DNA of 5,551 nt, from positions 1 to 5,551 of the forward strand of contig QNDP01000115.1 in assembly GCA_003645975.1 (NCBI GenBank), read 5' to 3'. The position numbers were made by a program, and so were the translations under genes. Numbering within the stretch: position 1 is the stretch's first letter; each line of letters opens with the position of its first letter. Under the pieces are notes generated by a model that worked only from the letters and a program-made list of their open reading frames with translations, searched no databases and was not told the origin of the DNA. Shown piece after piece: positions 1-5,551 of the stretch. This DNA is from Candidatus Hydrothermota bacterium. Its GTDB lineage: Bacteria > Hydrothermota > Hydrothermia > B15-G9.

Positions 1-981
1 ACACTCCCCTATTCGGTCTCCTATGCAGCGACCGAGATCGTCAAAATGGACGGCAGTGTGATCAGGGCGCTCAGAGCAGTGTTCGACACGACCACAGCGC
101 TTGCAAACGGAGAACTCCTTGTCCTGTCAGGTGATACCCTAAGCTCGGCCGAAGAGACCATCTTTCGATTTGAACTCAACGGAGTGCAAACATCTTTGGT
201 CTCAGGATTTTACATCGCTTACAAGTTTGAAAATTCGGTCGATCTCGACGAGTTTACCCAAAAGAGCGGTTCCCATCTGAACACCGACAGAAGGCCAATA
301 TCCGCTTACTACGGAATGACTTATTGGAGTTTGGTCTTCTCACCGGAATTGAGGTCTTTCCTGAACGCACTTCTGGAAATTCGGTTCTGGCATGTGATCA
401 TCGCGGTCATGGCCATTTTCGCCGCTGTGCTGCTTGGCTGGCGGTCGAAGGGGAGCGTGGGGTTCGCAATAGCCACAACCGGATTCGCTGGGATGGCGTT
501 CGATGTTATCCCGATCTTGGTGTTCCAGATGGACTTCGGCTATGTCTATAAAACGATCGGGCTGATAGTTGCGGGATTCCATGCGGGCTTAGCGCTCGGC
601 GGCTCAGTTTCCTATGCGATTTTGAGACGCAGAGGCGCGGAGAGGGCGTTTAAGTTCCTGTTGATAAATGAGATGTCCTTAATCGCTGTGACCCTTCTGA
701 GCTTTGGACTCCTGTCGCTCGGAAAATTTGGGATACTTGCGGTCGCAGTTCTCGGTGGGCTGTTCGTCGGAATGGAGTTCGCCCTCGCTGTCGAGGTGTC
801 AGGTGGACACATAGGAAGGCTTTACGCATCCGACCTTTTTGGCGGACTTGTCGCTGCGCTCATCCTCACGCCGATCTTCGTTCCGATTCTGGGGTTGGGG
901 ACAACGCTGGCTTTGATTGCGTTTTTGAAGGCCGTTTCTTTGGTCGGGTTAAAGCTAACAGTCAGATTCTCAAAAGCTTAG
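1..981 (+). CDS. Membrane-bound spermidine/spermine synthase-like protein, C-terminal part (5' end outside window)
   Basis: The frame is open from base 1 to a TAG at 979-981, giving 326 visible residues. The first ATG at 46 has no ribosome binding site and lies inside a domain, so the gene most likely begins upstream of the window. Bases 1 to about 380 read as the end of an aminopropyltransferase (spermidine synthase) fold. A run like ALRAVFD near 67 and the NTDRRPISAYY stretch at 280-312 match the conserved 'NTD-x-x-P-hydrophobic-x-YY' end of this family. From about 385 the protein becomes very hydrophobic, with roughly six or seven membrane helices. These include a segment rich in small residues around GFAGMAFDV (484-510) and a LYASDLFGG element (820-846), both typical of the membrane half of fused MFS/spermidine-synthase proteins. 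The family is thought to transfer aminopropyl groups at the membrane, but substrates are mostly unproven and the catalytic Asp motifs lie outside the window. Confidence is high for the family and low for the exact reaction. Confidence 0.82.
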   Translation, partial: TLPYSVSYAATEIVKMDGSVIRALRAVFDTTTALANGELLVLSGDTLSSAEETIFRFELNGVQTSLVSGFYIAYKFENSVDLDEFTQKSGSHLNTDRRPISAYYGMTYWSLVFSPELRSFLNALLEIRFWHVIIAVMAIFAAVLLGWRSKGSVGFAIATTGFAGMAFDVIPILVFQMDFGYVYKTIGLIVAGFHAGLALGGSVSYAILRRRGAERAFKFLLINEMSLIAVTLLSFGLLSLGKFGILAVAVLGGLFVGMEFALAVEVSGGHIGRLYASDLFGGLVAALILTPIFVPILGLGTTLALIAFLKAVSLVGLKLTVRFSKA

Positions 982-989
982 CTGTGAGC

Positions 990-1019
990 TTGACACAGGT
1001 TAACCGAGACTTTTATCAT
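990..1019 (+). promoter_or_regulatory. Sigma70-type promoter for tRNA-Asp
   Basis: A perfect -35 hexamer TTGACA at 990-995 is followed, after an 18-base spacer, by TATCAT at 1014-1019, which is one mismatch from the -10 consensus. Transcription would start near 1026, leaving a leader of about 34 bases before the mature tRNA at 1060. The promoter begins 9 bases after the stop codon of the upstream gene, so the tRNA probably has its own transcription unit. The call rests on sequence match only. Confidence 0.75.
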
Positions 1020-1059
1020 AGTGCCCTCTCTTTGAAAAGTTTGGCTCATCAACATCAGC

Positions 1060-1134
1060 GGGGCCGTAGTTCAGCCTGGTGAGAACGCCGGCCTGTCACG
1101 CCGGAGGTCGCGAGTTCAAATCTCGTCGGCCCCG
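1060..1134 (+). tRNA. tRNA-Asp (GTC)
   Basis: A full cloverleaf can be drawn by eye. The 7-bp acceptor stem (1060-1066 with 1127-1133) is all Watson-Crick. The D stem is 1069-1072 with 1083-1086. The anticodon stem is 1088-1092 with 1100-1104, with the seven-base loop CTGTCAC and anticodon GTC at 1095-1097. There is a five-base variable loop, and the T stem (1110-1114 with 1122-1126, one G-U pair) has the loop TTCAAAT. The discriminator base at 1134 is G, as expected for aspartate tRNAs. The next bases are CTT, so the CCA end is not encoded and must be added by nucleotidyltransferase. A T-rich stretch follows (1136-1147), but no hairpin terminator is seen. The gene converges with cheR, whose stop codon is 16 bases further on. 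Confidence 0.97.
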
Positions 1135-1150
1135 CTTCTTATTTTCTGGC

Positions 1151-1963
1151 TCATTTTGCCTTCCGAAAGACAAAAATGTTGTTCAACCTTTCGCTTGGAA
1201 TGCCAGCGAGCTGTCCGAAAAACAGTTCGGTGGAACTCAAAAACAGATACCCATCCTTGTCCAACGCACTGTGTAACCTTCTGAAGACATCGATAGCTAT
1301 CTCGGTGTGGAAGTAGATCAACACATTGCGGCAGAATATGATGTCCCAGCCCAATTTGATTTCTGGATGCGGAGTGAACTGGGAGATAAGGTTGTGGTGC
1401 TTGAAATTGACCATCTGCCTGATCTCCGGACTTATCTGAAACTCGTCCTCACTGACCTGCACAAAATATTTGTTACGGATATGAGTAGGTAAATTCCTGA
1501 GCGCCCAAGACCTATAAACTCCGACTTTGGCGCGTTCCAACGCCAGCTCATCGACATCGGTTCCGAGTATCCTGACGGGCGTGTTCGTCTCTTTGGCCAC
1601 GATTGCGATGGTGTAAGGCTCTTCGCCTGTCGAACAGCCTGCGCTCCAGATGAAAAGCGGTTGCCTCTTTTTGAGCAATTCAGGGAATATCAAGTCGGAC
1701 AACGCCTTAAACTGTGCTGGTTCACGGAAGAACGAGCTCTCCTTGTTCGTGATCAGGGAGACAAACCGTCGCCGCTCCTCCGGTATCTTCAACAAGTTAT
1801 CGACCGTATCCGGTCCCACCGGGATACCTCTAAGTTTTGCCCTCTCTTTGATAAACTTAAGGAGTGTCAAGAGTTCATCGGGTTTTACACGAAGGCCATA
1901 GTTTTTCAGAAGGAAGTCCTCGAGGTTTCTCAACCCGATTTCGTCATAAGGAGAGTCAATCAC
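1151..1963 (-). CDS. cheR: CheR, chemoreceptor glutamate methyltransferase
   Basis: CheR uses S-adenosylmethionine to methylate glutamates on chemoreceptors in the cytoplasm, opposing CheB. From the GTG at 1963 it has 270 residues, a usual CheR length. A helical N-terminal domain is followed by the TNKESSFFRE motif (about 72-81), the SAM-binding AGCSTGEEP (about 108-116), the acidic GTDVD (134-138) and a receptor-binding beta-subdomain (about 150-187). FCRNVLIYF (210-218) and the SSTELF strand (243-248) follow, in family order. The start is uncertain. GTG 1963 has a good Shine-Dalgarno (GGGGAG, complement of 1971-1976) 7 bases upstream and overlaps cheB by 8 bases. ATG 1978 (275 aa) and TTG 2017 (288 aa) are in frame but have no visible ribosome binding site. 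It is the last gene of the cheA-cheB-cheR run, and no terminator follows it. The function is secure; only the start is open. Confidence 0.95.
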   Translation of the reverse strand: MIDSPYDEIGLRNLEDFLLKNYGLRVKPDELLTLLKFIKERAKLRGIPVGPDTVDNLLKIPEERRRFVSLITNKESSFFREPAQFKALSDLIFPELLKKRQPLFIWSAGCSTGEEPYTIAIVAKETNTPVRILGTDVDELALERAKVGVYRSWALRNLPTHIRNKYFVQVSEDEFQISPEIRQMVNFKHHNLISQFTPHPEIKLGWDIIFCRNVLIYFHTEIAIDVFRRLHSALDKDGYLFLSSTELFFGQLAGIPSERLNNIFVFRKAK

Positions 1964-3020
1964 CTTTGGTCTCCCCATGTGCTTTTGCAGAGCAAAGTTC
2001 GACGAGTCTCGGTGCAATCTCTTGTATCGGCAAAACTTCCAGTGCTGCTCCTATCTCAATGGCGGCCTTCGGCATTCCGAAGACGACCGATGTCTTCTCG
2101 TCCTGTGCGATCGTGTAGCCACCGGCCTTTTTGATCTCCAAAAGCCCCTTAGCGCCATCTCGTTCCATTCCGGTCAGGATTACACCGACAGCCCTGTCGC
2201 CGACATGTTTTGCAACCGAGAAAAACAGCACATCCACAGAGGGATAATGGCTGTATTCGGCATGTTTCTCATCGGTCAGTTCAATAGACCAATCCGCCTT
2301 GATGCGCATGTTGGCATTTGTCGGTGAGATATAGACCGTTCCTGTCTCCAGAGGTTCGTTATTTTGGGCGACCTTGACCTTGAGTTTTGAGACGGAGTTG
2401 AGCCATGTCGCCAGTCCGTTCTCGAAGCCGGGCCAGATATGCTGAACGATCAGGATGGGCGTCGGAAAGTCTTCGGGCAGATGCGACAGGATTTCTGCAA
2501 GCGCCTTTGGACCGCCTGTCGATGCGCCTATCGCCACGATGCAGCACCTGAACCTCCTCAGTGCCTCGGTTTTCTCTTTCGGAGGTTCGGGCTTCGGTTT
2601 CGACGGCTCCATCTTCGGCCTTTGCTTCGGTTTTACGCCTGACAGGAGCTTGACCTTTCGGCGTATTGCGTCGATGAACGGGAGCAATTCGCTGCTGTTT
2701 CGGGGCTTAGGCACCATGTCGAGTGCACCGGCCAGAAGTGCATCGTAAAGCGAATGCTGTTCCGAAAATGCGGTTATCATGATGATGGGCACCGGGTTGG
2801 TCGCCATTATCTCCTGAACAGCTTGGAATCCATCTTTTTTGGGCATGACGATGTCCATGAGGACGAGGTCAGGCTTGAGTCGGCGCGTCAGTTCGACGAC
2901 CTCCTCGCCGTCCGCAGCATAACCCACAACCTCGATTTCGATGTCCTTGCTGAGTTCCCTGATAAGGAACTCGCGGAAGAACCGGTCATCATCGGCAACG
3001 ATGACTTTTATCCGCTTCAT
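1956..3020 (-). CDS. cheB: CheB, receptor methylesterase/glutamine deamidase with receiver domain
   Basis: CheB removes methyl groups from (and deamidates) chemoreceptors when its receiver is phosphorylated by CheA. It is 354 residues, close to the normal CheB length. The N-terminal receiver (3 to about 122) has the acidic pair D10/D11, phospho-acceptor D56 (in LMDIVMPKKDG), T83 and K105. A Lys/Pro-rich linker spans about 127-152. The C-terminal methylesterase domain has the catalytic triad S167 (GASTGG), H194 (VQHI) and D288 (LTGMERDG); the usual Gly after LTGM is Glu here. The start is the ATG at 3020, because a perfect AAAGGAG lies 4 bases upstream. An in-frame GTG at 3041 would add seven residues but would lie upstream of that site. 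The cheA stop is separated from this ATG by one base, and the 3' end overlaps cheR. Function is near certain from motifs and context. Confidence 0.97.
   Translation of the reverse strand: MKRIKVIVADDDRFFREFLIRELSKDIEIEVVGYAADGEEVVELTRRLKPDLVLMDIVMPKKDGFQAVQEIMATNPVPIIMITAFSEQHSLYDALLAGALDMVPKPRNSSELLPFIDAIRRKVKLLSGVKPKQRPKMEPSKPKPEPPKEKTEALRRFRCCIVAIGASTGGPKALAEILSHLPEDFPTPILIVQHIWPGFENGLATWLNSVSKLKVKVAQNNEPLETGTVYISPTNANMRIKADWSIELTDEKHAEYSHYPSVDVLFFSVAKHVGDRAVGVILTGMERDGAKGLLEIKKAGGYTIAQDEKTSVVFGMPKAAIEIGAALEVLPIQEIAPRLVELCSAKAHGETKGD
1971..1976 (-). promoter_or_regulatory. Probable ribosome binding site for cheR (inside cheB)
   Basis: On the minus strand this reads GGGGAG, with 7 bases before the GTG at 1963. 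It lies within the last codons of cheB, so ribosomes finishing cheB would uncover or deliver it. It is the main argument for the GTG start of cheR. The overlapping ATG at 1978 lacks a comparable site. Confidence 0.5.
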
Positions 3021-3021
3021 G

Positions 3022-5076
3022 TTACTCCTTTCGGTGGGCACGTCTTTCTATTGCGTATCGAACAAGTTCGACGAAATTCCGTTCATCGAATTCGCTTTTC
3101 AACATGAAGCCGTCGGCGTCCACCTCACGGACTTTGTTTTCGGTCGCCGTGCTTGTAACTATCACGATCGGCATGTCCTTAAACTTCGACCTGATCTTTT
3201 TAGCCAGAGTCAGGCCGTCCATTCTCGGCATCTCGATGTCCGTCACCACGACATCGAACTTTTTGCCAGCGCTAAGTATCTGCCATGCTTCCAGTCCATC
3301 GTGTGCCTCCATCACAGAAAACCCGTTGGCCGACAGGACATGGGCCAATGTCCTTCTGACCGCCATGTTGTCCTCGACGACGAGCGCACTGAGCTCCCGT
3401 CTCTCCTCTTTCAGGATCGGTTTCCTCTTCTGTTCCATTCCTGTTTCCGCCCAATATGATAGGTCTAAAAGCGGCAGGATGTTGCCTTGAACGAAGGTGA
3501 AACCTGTCACGCCGCTCCACGAACCCAAAATCTTCGACGGCGGCTTTCGGGATATTTCTCTCTCGTCGATCACGGAGTCGATCAGTGCGGCCACACTGCG
3601 TCCGTTGTGTCTGAAAATGATCGCAATCCTGTTGAATCCGCCCTCTTCGCCTACAAAGGCTTGATACAGCGAAAACGCTGGCACCAGCGTGTCATCGATG
3701 TTCAGGAAGTATTTTCCAGCCGAAAATTGCAGGTTTTCGGGTTCAACTTTGACGATCCGCTCGACCTTTTGGAGAGGGATTCCGAACAGGAACTCACCGG
3801 TCTTCAGGATCAAAACCTTCTGCTTGCCTATCCTCAGCGGGATCTGGATCTTAAATGTTGTGCCCTTCCCCCTTTCGGATGTGCACTCCACAGTTCCGCC
3901 GAGCGATTCGACATTGGTCTTCACGACATCGAGTCCGACGCCCCTGCCCGACACGCTGGTAACGAATGTGGATGTGGAGAACCCCGGCTGGAAGATGAAC
4001 GCTTCGAGTTCCTCCCGAGAGACCTCCTGCCCTCTTTCGATGAGACCGCGCTTTATCGCCGTCTCCCTTATCTTCGACCAGTCAATGCCCTGTCCATCGT
4101 CGGCAATTTCGAGCACCAAATTGCCCATTTGGATGTAGGCTTTGACGGAGACCCTGCCGGTCTTGGGCTTGCCGAGCCTCACCCTCTCCTCCGGCTTTTC
4201 AATGCCGTGATCTATGGCGTTGCGAATCAAGTGGATCAGCGGATCCTTTATCGCCTCGATCGCCCGTTTATCAGCCTCTATCTCGCCGCCTTCGACCGTG
4301 AGTTCGACATCTTTGCCGAGCGAATTGGCAAGTTCGCGCACATATCTGGGCAATATGGAGAACAGTGTTGAGAGCGGGATCATCGAGATGGATTCCAGTT
4401 CGCCTTCCAGCCTCTGCCACAGGTTGTCGATGTATCTGAAATTTTTGATGACATTGGTGGCCAGCGTCTTAGCCTCCTGTTTCCTATCGGCCTCCATCAG
4501 TTCTGCGATCTGAACGAATGCCTGATGCACATCTTCCTTTGTAACGCTGAGTTCCTCGATCAAGTTCCTTATCCGTTCCACTTTGGCGAAAGGGATCCGT
4601 ATGTATTCGAGCGTTGTTTCCCTCAATTTGGGTGCGGAGACGGCTTTACCGGGTTTTGTCGTCTCTTTTGACAGGGGTCTTTGTGGTTCTGAAGGCTGGA
4701 GAAAAAGCTTGAGTTCCGCAATTATGTCCGAAGCATCCTGTTCCCCCTCTTGGAGCATTTGGGCGATTCTATCGTTCGCTTTGAGCAGGGTGTCAAAGAG
4801 TTCGGTCTTAGGTTCTATCCTACCATCGTGCAGTGCCTTAAGGACATCTTCCATAGCGTGGGCGAGGTCGCCTATGTGCTTGAAGCCGGCCATGTATGCG
4901 CTTCCTTTGAGGCTGTGGGCGTGTCGGTAGAGTTCAAAGAAGGTCTCCTTGCTAAAGGCCTCCTGCTCAACTTTGAGGAGCAATTGTTCAATGGCCTCAA
5001 CATGTTCCTTAGCGCTTTCTATGAATAGCGACACCAATTCCTCAAAACCCTGCATAGCTTCGACCCCGAAGTCCAT
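3022..5076 (-). CDS. cheA: Hybrid CheA histidine kinase with C-terminal receiver domain (CheA-REC)
   Basis: This is the central kinase of a chemosensory array: it autophosphorylates on P1 and passes phosphate to receivers. It has 684 residues. The domains are P1/HPt (about 8-126) with phospho-His H54 in HAHSLKGSA, a short linker (about 127-157), P3 dimerisation (about 158-250) and the P4 ATPase. P4 has an N-box with H282, N286 and H290, DDGQG at 326-330, GRGVGLD at 377-383 and GKGTTF at 403-408. A CheW-like P5 (about 417-545) and a receiver (about 562-680) complete it. The receiver has E568/D569, phospho-acceptor D613, T641 and K660, so it appears active. No P2 domain is visible, as is common in CheA-receiver fusions such as FrzE-type proteins. 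The ATG at 5076 follows an in-frame TGA eight codons upstream but has no Shine-Dalgarno. M8 (5055) and GTG V15 (GAGG five bases before it) are alternative starts. It is the first gene of the cheA-cheB-cheR run. No CheW, CheY or receptor gene is in view. Whether the output is swimming, type IV pili or another behaviour cannot be told. Confidence 0.96.
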   Translation of the reverse strand: MDFGVEAMQGFEELVSLFIESAKEHVEAIEQLLLKVEQEAFSKETFFELYRHAHSLKGSAYMAGFKHIGDLAHAMEDVLKALHDGRIEPKTELFDTLLKANDRIAQMLQEGEQDASDIIAELKLFLQPSEPQRPLSKETTKPGKAVSAPKLRETTLEYIRIPFAKVERIRNLIEELSVTKEDVHQAFVQIAELMEADRKQEAKTLATNVIKNFRYIDNLWQRLEGELESISMIPLSTLFSILPRYVRELANSLGKDVELTVEGGEIEADKRAIEAIKDPLIHLIRNAIDHGIEKPEERVRLGKPKTGRVSVKAYIQMGNLVLEIADDGQGIDWSKIRETAIKRGLIERGQEVSREELEAFIFQPGFSTSTFVTSVSGRGVGLDVVKTNVESLGGTVECTSERGKGTTFKIQIPLRIGKQKVLILKTGEFLFGIPLQKVERIVKVEPENLQFSAGKYFLNIDDTLVPAFSLYQAFVGEEGGFNRIAIIFRHNGRSVAALIDSVIDEREISRKPPSKILGSWSGVTGFTFVQGNILPLLDLSYWAETGMEQKRKPILKEERRELSALVVEDNMAVRRTLAHVLSANGFSVMEAHDGLEAWQILSAGKKFDVVVTDIEMPRMDGLTLAKKIRSKFKDMPIVIVTSTATENKVREVDADGFMLKSEFDERNFVELVRYAIERRAHRKE
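3025..3031 (-). promoter_or_regulatory. Ribosome binding site of cheB, inside the cheA 3' end
   Basis: The minus strand reads AAAGGAG here, 4 bases before the cheB ATG at 3020. The AAG GAG part also encodes the last two residues (Lys-Glu) of CheA, followed directly by the TAA stop and one spacer base. This fixes the cheB start and points to translational coupling between cheA and cheB. Confidence 0.85.
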
Positions 5077-5134
5077 TATAACGCAAGAGAACGGTCATTC
5101 CTACTTGGATTTAGTGGAAAATGGCTGTTGGAGA

Positions 5135-5145
5135 CTTATCGATAG
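5135..5145 (+). repeat. 11-base direct repeat CTTATCGATAG, copy 1
   Basis: This matches bases 5485-5495 exactly and in the same orientation. The core TATCGATA is a palindrome, so each copy could bind a dimeric protein. It lies about 60 bases upstream of the cheA start. Two exact 11-mers in 475 bases are suggestive but could be chance in AT-rich DNA. Confidence 0.45.
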
Positions 5146-5484
5146 AATCTCAAGAATGAGAAAAATTTCAAGATGGAGGGGGCTTTCACCACATTTTTCT
5201 ACAATCCTTGCAAGTCCCTTCAACATCGCCTCAAACCGACCCGAACTTCTCGATGACGATGTCTTTGCAATGGCAGATGAGTCGGCGGGTATCGGTGGAT
5301 GCGTTATCAACATGTTGCAGGTTTGATAGTAGCTTCATGTTTCGGAACTCTGGATGTTGTGTTTTAAAGTGATCGTGTTTCCTCTTTCAATTCAATTTTG
5401 ATAAGGCTAATGGGCAGGTAAAATTAGATTTAGTCCGTCGAAAAACACAAGTGAAACAGAGATAATAAATTAACCCCTTAAACC

Positions 5485-5495
5485 CTTATCGATAG
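5485..5495 (+). repeat. 11-base direct repeat CTTATCGATAG, copy 2
   Basis: This is the second exact copy of the element at 5135-5145, 350 bases away, with the same TATCGATA palindromic core. It sits next to a near-tandem TTAACCCC/TTAAACCC pair (5470-5485) and upstream of the CTAATC pair at 5501-5517. No function is assigned. Confidence 0.45.
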
Positions 5496-5500
5496 TTCTC

Positions 5501-5517
5501 CTAATCTTTTTCTAATC
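5501..5517 (+). repeat. Tandem CTAATC hexamers one helical turn apart
   Basis: CTAATC at 5501-5506 and again at 5512-5517 are separated by TTTTT and followed by AAAAA, so the two copies repeat with an 11-base period. That spacing would place two protein-binding half-sites on the same face of the helix. The local DNA is AT-rich, so chance is a serious alternative. Confidence 0.35.
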
Positions 5518-5551
5518 AAAAACTTCGTTTCGTTGACTTTTGTGGGCACAA

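Larger units (their letters stand above)
5077..5551. other. 475-base stretch upstream of cheA with no convincing gene
   Basis: The stretch changes composition near base 5325. Bases 5221-5320 are about 52% GC, like coding DNA here, while 5341-5540 are about 34% GC. On the minus strand, 5313-5101 is an open frame of 70 codons in the same frame as cheA, separated from it by TAG and TGA stops. It has no ribosome binding site, a Ser-rich start, and a product I do not recognise. A second minus-strand frame begins at ATG 5338 and stops after about 34 codons. At the right edge, a minus-strand frame is open from 5549 to a TAA at 5478-5480 and could be the end of a neighbouring gene, but 23 codons prove nothing. 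I could not find a clear promoter for cheA; it should lie in this stretch if cheA heads the operon. Confidence 0.6.

Noticed and set aside
46..981. ATG at 46 as the true start of the spermidine-synthase-like gene
   Set aside because: The frame is open to the window edge, the ATG lacks a ribosome binding site, and family-like residues continue across it, so the gene is better read as truncated by the window.
1164..1194. Inverted repeat CGAAAG/CTTTCG as a terminator after the tRNA
   Set aside because: Six pairs around an 18-base loop, no T-run after it, and it lies inside the cheR coding sequence, so it is probably chance.
1661..2134. Open frame of 157 codons on the + strand across the cheR/cheB junction
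   Set aside because: It is antisense to two well-supported genes, with low-complexity Arg/Ser-rich ends and no family resemblance.
3487..4371. Long open frame of 294 codons on the + strand opposite cheA
   Set aside because: It lies wholly antisense to the conserved kinase core, its protein has no recognisable domain and odd composition, and there is no ribosome binding site. It is a shadow of the biased codon use of cheA.
5074..5079. TATAAT on the minus strand overlapping the cheA ATG, as a -10 element
   Set aside because: No -35-like hexamer lies 16-18 bases upstream, and transcription would start after the first ATG. It would only make sense if cheA starts at M8 (5055) or later, for which there is no separate support.
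4949..5326. Open frame on the + strand running from inside cheA into the upstream gap
   Set aside because: Its first third is antisense to the CheA P1 domain, and the rest shows no recognisable motif or ribosome binding site.
5077..5551. Riboswitch or CRISPR array in the non-coding stretch
   Set aside because: No regularly spaced repeats of CRISPR length, and no conserved riboswitch core or strong long hairpin that I could identify by eye.

Overview
This looks like bacterial chromosomal DNA of moderate GC content in the coding regions. It has Shine-Dalgarno-led genes, a sigma70-type promoter in front of a tRNA, and a chemosensory operon. Nothing here fixes the taxon. A CheA-receiver fusion beside a polytopic spermidine-synthase-like protein occurs in several Gram-negative and uncultured phyla, so I assign none.

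Layout, left to right. (1) Bases 1-981, + strand: the 3' part of a gene for a membrane-anchored spermidine/spermine synthase-like protein, with its 5' part outside the window. (2) Bases 982-1059: a short gap with a near-consensus promoter. (3) Bases 1060-1134, + strand: a complete tRNA-Asp (anticodon GTC) without an encoded CCA end. (4) Bases 1151-5076, - strand: a tight three-gene run transcribed cheA -> cheB -> cheR, converging on the tRNA with only 16 bases between. (5) Bases 5077-5551: no convincing gene. The half nearer cheA has higher GC and weak open frames; the far half is AT-rich and carries small repeats.

How the che genes fit together. CheA here is a hybrid kinase: HPt (P1), dimerisation, ATPase and CheW-like domains, then a C-terminal receiver, with no recognisable P2 (CheY/CheB-docking) domain. 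CheB has an intact receiver and an intact Ser-His-Asp methylesterase triad. CheR has its SAM-binding and N-terminal helical elements. Together they could supply kinase, output or sink receiver, and the methylation/demethylation arm of adaptation for a chemoreceptor array. No receptor (MCP), CheW or stand-alone CheY lies in the window. The junctions are tight: cheB starts 1 base after cheA stops, with its ribosome binding site inside the last cheA codons, and cheR overlaps the end of cheB, which suggests translational coupling.

I found no clearly new system. The points most worth a second look are the P2-less CheA-receiver hybrid, the start-site choices at the overlapping junctions, the convergent tRNA/cheR arrangement without a visible terminator, and the unexplained 475-base stretch upstream of cheA.
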